DNA of 64,000 nucleotides from Zopfochytrium polystomum (Eukaryota; Chytridiomycota; Chytridiomycetes; Chytridiales; Chytridiaceae), in assembly GCA_025765615.1 (NCBI GenBank), contig JAIVFJ010000216.1:42601-106600 (forward strand). The letters run 5' to 3'. The notes under the pieces are model-generated. The model had not been told where the DNA came from. It worked only from the letters and a program-made list of their open reading frames with translations, and made no database searches. Shown in pieces: positions 58,901-64,000 of the stretch. Position 1 is the stretch's first letter. Each line of letters starts with the position of its first letter. The translations under genes were made by a program, and so were the position numbers.

Positions 58901-60076
58901 AGGGAGAAGTCACCTTTGAGAAGCTGACAGATGTCTTCAAAGCGTCCGGCATTCGCACAGCATCTGAAGAGTACCGTCAGCTGATTTCTGCGCTCGGTGG
59001 AGACTTTCACAACGGAATGGCGGTCTTCCAGGAATGGGTCAAGCTGATCCGTTTATGGGGGGCCGAGTGGTTCCTTCGAACGTCAAGCACCTTCTTCGAG
59101 AAGTACGAGGAAAGCAAAGAAGCCATCGAAGAGTACGAGAAGCTCCTTGCAACCAGAGACCAGAGACCCGACCTCGAAGCTTCGTGTGGGCGTGCGAAGC
59201 TCACAACCCTGCCTTTGAATTCAGCATCTTCCTTGTGTCTCTCGTCAGCTTCAAAGGAGAGCTTGACGAAGCCGCCCTCCGAAACATTTTGATCGAGAAT
59301 GGCATTGACGCGCCGGAGGATTCTTACGTTGCTCTCGTAGGACTTCTGTGTGGTGGAGGCGATTCTGCCTCGAGTCTGTCCAACGTCATGGAGTGGGTCG
59401 AAGTGATCCGCAGATGCGGCGTTCAGTTCTATGTGTACGTTATGGCGATGCGATGGCGCTGGGATGCTTCTGGTGTCGATAAGCGCGTGGCCCTCAACTG
59501 CCTTCCTGGCACGAATCCAATTCCGTTACTCCGTCTCTGTGTTCGATATCAGCAAATTCGTTCGAGCTGCCCGCAAAATCAAGGCTGGATGGAATATCCG
59601 TTCTTTCATATCTGATCTCGTTCTGATCCGTGGGCAGTTTACCGTCGACAAAGTCGTCGATCTGTTCCAGGTGAGAATCAGTATTTGCAGACATGAAGAA
59701 GCAGATTCTAACAATTGTACCTTTTCGCCAGGCAACCGGTCTTTTCCTTTCTCCTGACGCGGCCAAAGACCTCCTGTTTGAATTGTGTGGAAACCGTGAG
59801 AACGGTGTTGCAGTTCTCGAGGAATGGGCTGGTGTACTCAGGTTCATCACAATCGATGAAGCTCTGGAAGGTGTTGTTATCGATGATCCACCCCAGATAG
59901 TGGAGCCAAAGAAGGAGAGCTGGTTCACTCGAGCTGTCAGAGCTGTTGGCGAGGGTGCCCAAGCGGTTGGTTCCACTGCACTGCAAGCCGGCGAAGCGGT
60001 CATCTCTACCACTGGGGCAGTGGTGCAAAGCGTAACCGGACTTGGTGGCGAGGACGACGACGATGCCGAGAAGTGA
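46970..60076 (+). CDS. Giant Kelch-transmembrane protein with ~16 cytoplasmic repeat modules
   Basis: About 18 exons, ~4,034 residues. Exon ends: 46970-47303, 47411-49250, 49309-50203, 50254-50457, 50509-52329, 52380-52460, 52522-52698, 52749-53603, 53653-54057, 54106-54267, 54323-54532, 54588-55589, 55658-56195, 56262-57475, 57528-57884, 57948-58115, 58174-59670 and 59732-60076. Signal peptide, then Kelch-type propeller blades (MYCFGGSS, FYSLGGVS, LYALFGSS), a Pro/Gly/Thr stalk and one transmembrane helix (VAGVAFLGAIGALVFVYNRR, about residue 505-528). The cytoplasmic tail has ~105-135-residue modules (three at ~960-1390, five at ~1940-2570, eight at ~3000-4000) separated by Ser/Thr linkers. 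I do not recognise the module. Exon 16 has two frame breaks (~59174, ~59500) that cancel. The junctions at 55589/55658 and 54057/54106 are the least certain. The start could also be 46982. No enzyme domain is seen. Confidence 0.75.
50026..51330 (+). repeat. Cytoplasmic repeat modules R1-R3 of the giant protein
   Basis: Three modules begin near FLLTLKQYNSGFDLRTF, FVTQTKKVSATSRFDLPAF and FLRSVAMVSPPASNFNLEAF. Each has a phi-FDL-xxF opening, a second FD..(F/L)L segment, a G-x-(D/N) turn and a (Y/K)..L...L.G. segment before a final helix. R3 carries an insertion near TPSQGEFTPSK. Predicted all-helical by eye. Confidence 0.65.
53210..55310 (+). repeat. Cytoplasmic repeat modules R4-R8 of the giant protein
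   Basis: Five modules share the opening P.G(W/F)(W/F)..L (APEGWFSRFL, TPGFWSRLVS, PPGWFDRLIS, APEGWWSKLS, SVGWWPKLLA), a middle G(A/C) turn (AGAPLTQEQF, NGAPVSYAQL, AGAKLTTEQF) and an end of LGP.(A/T)F(I/L) type (LGPDSFLAF, LGPTAFITK, VGPEAFVSV, LGPKTFITN). Several begin exactly at an exon start (53653, 54106, 54588). Confidence 0.7.
56748..60076 (+). repeat. Cytoplasmic repeat modules R9-R16 of the giant protein
   Basis: Eight modules. The later ones are the most regular: a FDL..F(V/I)..C opening (AKFDLLDFVERCE, QFNLRGFVEAC), then F(N/D)(I/L)..F...L, F(K/Q).(A/S/C)G, (E/D)Y..L(I/L)....G and a closing W....R.WG...(F/W) segment (WGVFLRIWG, FIRQWGVEWNMW, LIRLWGAEWFL). R15 is in a different reading frame (59174-59500) between two cancelling breaks. 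R16 leads into a C-terminal Ala/Gly/Val-rich segment and an acidic end (GGEDDDDAEK). Confidence 0.7.
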
Positions 60077-60385
60077 CGCACCTCAAGTGTTTCTTTCCGA
60101 AACCCTCACCTCTAATGAAAGCCCGCGTTTTTCTTTTTTGTTCACTGTCTTCGTACCACTTTCTTGTGTTGTCCAGCTGTTTTTCTTTCTTATTCTTTAG
60201 TGGCAGGCACCCAATGGTGGGCTGTTCCCCATTTTTTTCTTCTGGAAACTGCCGCAGAGACCTTGCCACCTTCAAATGCGCCCTCTTGATGTATGCGCCC
60301 TTCGCCTTCGCGAACATTGGCAATGTCAGTTAACGAGACAATATATTATGTACTGTTGTCCAAAACACACCTTGGCACCCATGTT
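60077..60385. other. Intergenic, 309 nt, convergent 3' flanks
   Basis: T-rich DNA (60130-60240) between the ends of two convergent genes, as expected for 3' processing signals. No gene seen. Confidence 0.45.
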
Positions 60386-61383
60386 TCAAAATAGGACACC
60401 TGCGGAGGACAACAACCGCTCCAGGTGGGCCTTGGATGCCTCCCTCAATCCAATCAAAACCCAGAGCCTGTCTTTCGCGCGTAGAGATTGAAGGCGCCTC
60501 TCATCCCCAAAAGAGTCGGAAAGCCCGCTCTCCTCCCACCACGTAAGAACAGCCCAGTTCTCATTGTCGCGCGCTCCAATCAAGGAGCGGATCGAATACT
60601 TGAGCGGAAGGCGGCTGCCCCTCCACCATTCCAGGACCAAAACGTTTCCCGATTCGCTGGCCGAATCGAGCGCATTGACGAGTAGGACAGCTCCACCCCC
60701 GTTGTCCTTCCACCACTGCAGCACCCGAAACATGTCCATTCCCGCTGGCCCCGTCCATTGCACCGTGCGAGTACTTCAACGCGAGGCCGCTCCTCTTCCA
60801 CCACCGGAGCACGTCCAGATGCCCGTTCTGACTGCCACTGTCGACGGCCGCGCGCGAGTAGCGCAGCTCAAGCCCGCTGTCCAGCCACCACTGCAAAACG
60901 TGGACGTGCCCGTTCGCGCTCGCCCAGTTCATCGCGTCGTTGGAATACTGCACGTCCAGCCCGCTCTGCTTCCACCAGTTCAAAACGTCGACCCGCCCGT
61001 TGGCCGACGGTGCGTCCATCACCGTCCACTTGTATTTCAGCGGCAACCCGCTGCCCTTGGCCCACTCGAGTATGTCGATGAACCCCTGCGCGCTGGCGGT
61101 GTTCATAACCCACTTGGAAGTACCAGCCGGGCAGCGCTCCGTGCGAGTGGAGGAAGCTGATACATTCGACGCTGCCGCCTCGGGTGGGGAGATCGAGATC
61201 CATGAGAGAGAATCGTGTGGAGAGGGCTGGCGCCTGGATTGCGTCCATGCGGAAGAGAGTCGAGAGACGGAATCGGGCCAGCCCGTCCAGGTGGCGGCAG
61301 ACGGTGGCGACAACATGTGGTGGCAGGATTGGGAGTCGTTGTCGGTGTCGGGGGCGTGGTTGGGGGGCAAGTGACTGCGCCAT
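60386..61383 (-). pseudogene. Ankyrin-like repeat protein with two frame breaks
   Basis: From ATG 61383 the frame encodes a short N-terminal segment with an F-box-like opening (LPPHVVATVCRHLD). About seven ~29-residue helical repeats follow, of the form A....NGH(V/L).VL.WW..SGL.L.YS (for example ASANGHVHVLQWWLDSGLEL), which resemble ankyrin-like repeats common in fungi and protists. Two single-base insertions interrupt it. One is near 61118, after HGALPGWY, where removing one T restores SKWVMNTASA. The other is in the AAA at 60728-60730, where removal restores NGHVRVLQWWKD. The last repeat is degenerate and the stop is at 60386. With both bases removed the gene would be a single-exon ~330-residue protein. 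It may be intact in the organism and broken only by sequence errors. Function unknown; repeats imply protein binding. Confidence 0.6.
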
Positions 61384-61763
61384 TGATTTTGCTGTTTTAT
61401 TCCTCCAACAAAGCAATCCATGTGTTGAAGTCTGTGGTGCACCAACTTCTTTGATTTCATGTTGATTTCGGCCCGACAACAGCAAAACCAAAAAAGGTAG
61501 CAAGCAACTTCGTCTGCGCGCTTCAGGCAGGACGCTCTTTAGAGTTGTCGTTGTCGAACATGAAGCGCCGAACAACTCTAAACATTTTCACTGTTCTAAC
61601 GCAGGTTCACGCTTTCGGTTCCGCATCGGCGCCATGGCGGCTTGCGCCAATGCTTCACCATCTCGCACTGTCCGCATCCGTTGCCCACGGCCAGAAGCGT
61701 ACTACTGGCTGGCGGTCGGAATCAAGTAGGAAAGCAATTTTGACTACAGTTAAAGCGGTCTAA
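61384..61763. other. Intergenic, 380 nt
   Basis: Promoter side of the ankyrin-like gene and 3' flank of PA2G4. Small frames only; nothing supported. Confidence 0.4.
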
Positions 61764-63153
61764 TCATTTACTATTGATTCCGCCCAGCACGGGCACATTT
61801 TTGTTGAGCAGCTCCTGAATATCAGGCCGCCGCTGCAGAGAGTAAACAGACTGCACAAAAGGTGGTTCGAACCCTTTTGTAAGCCGCATGGTGCCATCCG
61901 GAAGCACAATGGCCGTCATTTTGTACTGCGCAACAACCACTGGTTCCTCCGTGTCCTTCCCCGTAGTCTTGGGATCTTTTGCTCTCCGATCCGTCAAAAT
62001 TGCCCGTGCAACCAGCAACTCGGCGTCCGAGACGAGCTCTCGCAGTGCCAGTCGATGTTTTGGATTGCGGTCGACAAGGGCACGAGTGGAAAACGGGAAT
62101 GGGCCAAAAGCGGCCTTCGCGTCGTTGAGAGCTGCGCGGGACGTGGCGAGCCGAAGCGGATACGACTTGGTTGGGTCGCGTTGGAGCACGTGAGAGACGG
62201 CGGATGCAAGGGGATACTCTGTAACAGAGGCGGTGGGGTTGGTGGACATGACGATGTTGAGGCAGACGACGTCGTTGGTGCCAATGATTTGTTGGCGGTT
62301 TGGTCGTCCATGGTGGAAGCGTCGTGAAGGTTTGGAATAAACTGGACGGAGGATGTTCATCTGTTGTAAGAAGGCCGCTGCACAGAAAGGGAGCCTACCT
62401 CTTCGCTTTCAAGAAGGTACCGCTTCATAAGGTAAGAGTTGGTGCCCTCCACAGGTTTGACGTGATAGGCGGCGGCGATGTCGGAAATGACTTTCGAGAT
62501 TTCACGGAAAGACTGGCCCGGTTTTATCATTCGAAGAGCTGCTTCCGCCGCAAGGAACGCCGCACAAATTACGTTGGCATGAGAGCCCGTGACAGGTTGC
62601 TGAGGGCTCGGGTTTACGATAAACGTATGTCCGAGAACAGCGGGGTACCCGTCAACGTGCACTCCAAGCTCTCTATATCCTAGGATTAGTCTCACGACGT
62701 GATCAGTTTGAATGCCTTGCTAATGCTTACACTTTGACCAGGTCCCCGAGCTTGATTGTGGAATTTGGGTCGGTATCTCTCTCCACGGGTGTGTAATTCG
62801 CAACAATTCCATTCAGAGATATAGAGGTAGGAAAGGCGATCCCACGATCATTGTCTGGGAACTTTTTTGCGGTCTCTTCCAAGATGAAGTTGTCGGAGGC
62901 GCGACAAATTTCAAAGATGTGAGTACCCGGTCGGCAGCTTGTCAGTGTTCGCCGGAGAGCCTCTATTTTGTCCAGCCCACGAGAAGCAATCGATTGTCAG
63001 GTTTACGACAAACCAGCTGACCGCTAAGCGGTGCACCCACCGTGGGCAATCGCAGACGCTCCGCCGTACTTCCGAACAACATTCCGACAAGATGTTGTCC
63101 TGGACGTCGGCTGCATCATCGCCCAACACTCTTACGTCCATGTCCGCGTCCAT
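61764..63153 (-). CDS. PA2G4: PA2G4 / EBP1-like protein (M24 fold)
   Basis: Four exons on the minus strand: 63153-63041, 62962-62731, 62672-62399 and 62360-61764, about 404 residues. Clear M24-fold, proliferation-associated 2G4 sequence: NVVRKYGGASAIA, ISLNGIVANYTP, DLVKVELGVHVDGYP, VTGSHANVICAA and EGTNSYLMKR. Family members bind ribosomes and RNA and lack peptidase activity. The C-terminal part (ALNDAKAAFGPFPFSTRALVD, AIVLPDGTMRLT, with the quoted motifs each short) fits the family. Two oddities: one extra base (G at 63084) separates DNILS from NVVRKYGG, so the frame is broken in exon 1, and the third intron (62361-62398) is only 38 nt. Upstream of 62360 the splice GAG/ATGAACATC is inferred from continuity. 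The neighbouring POP1 gene is in the same orientation. Confidence 0.82.
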
Positions 63154-63292
63154 GGCCGCATCTCTTCTGTCCTTCCTCACTGCGCTTCTGCTGCGGCTGC
63201 GTGGCGTGTAGACATTCTTGGGGATGAAAAAAAAGAAAGAAAGAAGAAAAAGCAATGCAACCGAAAGCTGACAAGTTCTCTTTATTGTGCAA

Positions 63293-63993
63293 TTAGAACG
63301 ATGGCCCTGTCAGCACGAGAGCGTCAGAAAGGCAGGCCGGCAGAGGCGGCCGACCACATCGCGCACAAGTACCAACCGATGTGTGTCGACCTTGCCCGCA
63401 ATTTGCGCCTCTTGCTGTCCTTGCCAGAGCCTCAATGGCCTGGGGCCTCGCCTCCCTGGTTGGATAGCTGCGCTCAGCAACAGCGCATGGGTCGTCGCAA
63501 ACGTGTACAAAGAGGCTCACCTTTCGGCCGTCCAGAACACCTTGTGCAATCCTTTTACACTGCAGGATGCGAGTGCTGCTCCCCGACCGCAGGATAAGGA
63601 ATACCCTCCGGAGGTTACGTAGCCGATGATGTCTGCTTCGTCAGGGACTTTGTCCAAAAGCTTGGATGCCAAACCGCTTTCTGACGGTGCAACAGCCAAA
63701 AACCTGTCCCATGCCGCATCATCCAGGACGGATCCCACAAGAGGCTGCTCGATATCCGCTTTTAGGACTGAAACGAGGTGTTCGAAGAATTCTGAAGGCA
63801 TGGCGTAAACAATGGCCCGTTCAGAAGGCGCGCCTCGGGATAACATCGAGACCTGTACGCGTACAAACGAAAGGTGAACCACGTCCTCGGCGCTTGGCGC
63901 CTTTGATTTGAAGTACCCAGAGACTCTGCCAATGGCTGCATCAAGATCAGGATTCTTCTCGATTGCCGTTGCCACAGTAGAAACCAATTCGGG
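63293..63993 (-). CDS. POP1: POP1, RNase P/MRP subunit, 3' part (continues beyond the window)
   Basis: POP1 is the large protein subunit of RNase P and RNase MRP, which process tRNA and rRNA precursors in the nucleus. The window holds the C-terminal exon. An acceptor-like CATAG ends at 63994, so the exon begins at 63993 (PELVSTVATAIE). The family hallmarks are LSFVRVQVSMLSRGAPSERA, VYAMPSEFF and IGYVTSGGYSLSCGRG. The annotated frame runs to a stop at 63517 through SVKGLHKVFW. The family-like continuation (IAQGVLDGRKVSLFVHVC) is in the next frame from 63550, so one base is probably missing near 63551; that frame stops at 63293. The exact C-terminus is uncertain. The rest of the gene lies outside the window. 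Confidence 0.8.
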
Positions 63994-64000
63994 CTATGGA

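Noticed and set aside
61864..61874. GGTTCGAACCC, a perfect tRNA B-box
   Set aside because: It lies inside PA2G4 coding sequence (GFEPP) with no A-box or cloverleaf around it.

Overview
The window looks like nuclear DNA of a filamentous or zoosporic fungus, most likely an early-diverging lineage such as Chytridiomycota. The reasons are protein-coding genes split by short GT-AG introns (mostly 48-85 nt), two membrane-anchored GH18 chitinases, an array of DOMON-cytochrome b561 proteins, RNase P/MRP subunit POP1, PA2G4 and CLYBL homologues, long Ser/Thr-rich surface proteins, and abundant CA/GA microsatellites. The phylum call is inference; no rRNA or tRNA gene was found to anchor it.

Layout. 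1-2.3 kb: a Tc1/mariner (DD34E) transposase with an intron, cut by the window edge, and a convergent unknown gene with a SAM-like C-terminus. 2.4-20.9 kb: seven minus-strand DOMON-cytochrome b561 loci. Six have full-length frames with two DOMON domains; the seventh has one DOMON and two frame breaks. Four of the genes lie in an almost perfect tandem array with a 2,926-bp period (8185-17964), whose structure shows that the two middle genes are chimeras made by unequal crossing-over. 20.9-26.9 kb: two plus-strand type-II membrane mucin-like proteins and a GH18 chitinase, all sharing a related membrane-anchor first exon. 27.2-35.3 kb: an 8-exon gene for a ~2,550-residue proline-rich/coiled-coil protein. 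36.8-39.7 kb: a GC-rich unknown gene and a double-GFA-domain zinc protein. 40.3-43.8 kb (minus): a second anchored GH18 chitinase with three Cys-rich modules built from repeated exons. 44.8-46.0 kb: a CLYBL/CitE-like lyase. 47.0-60.1 kb: one very large gene of about 18 exons (~4,030 residues) that joins a secreted Kelch propeller, one transmembrane helix and a huge cytoplasmic tail containing about 16 copies of a repeat module I do not recognise. 60.4-64 kb (minus): an ankyrin-like repeat gene with frame breaks, PA2G4/EBP1, and the 3' part of POP1.

How the genes fit together. The window is rich in cell-surface functions: extracellular haem domains coupled to transmembrane cytochrome b561 (probable trans-membrane electron export), cell-wall chitinases tethered to the membrane, mucin-like stalks, and a giant Kelch receptor-like protein. 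The housekeeping genes at the right end are unrelated.

Several otherwise well-conserved genes carry one-base frame breaks (for example near 20391, 23877, 59174, 59500, 60729, 61118, 63084 and 63551), and an 8-bp loss is inferred near 19885. I cannot tell assembly error from real decay, so frame-broken genes are described as such. Exon boundaries were inferred by eye from GT/AG signals, phase and protein continuity, not from transcripts.
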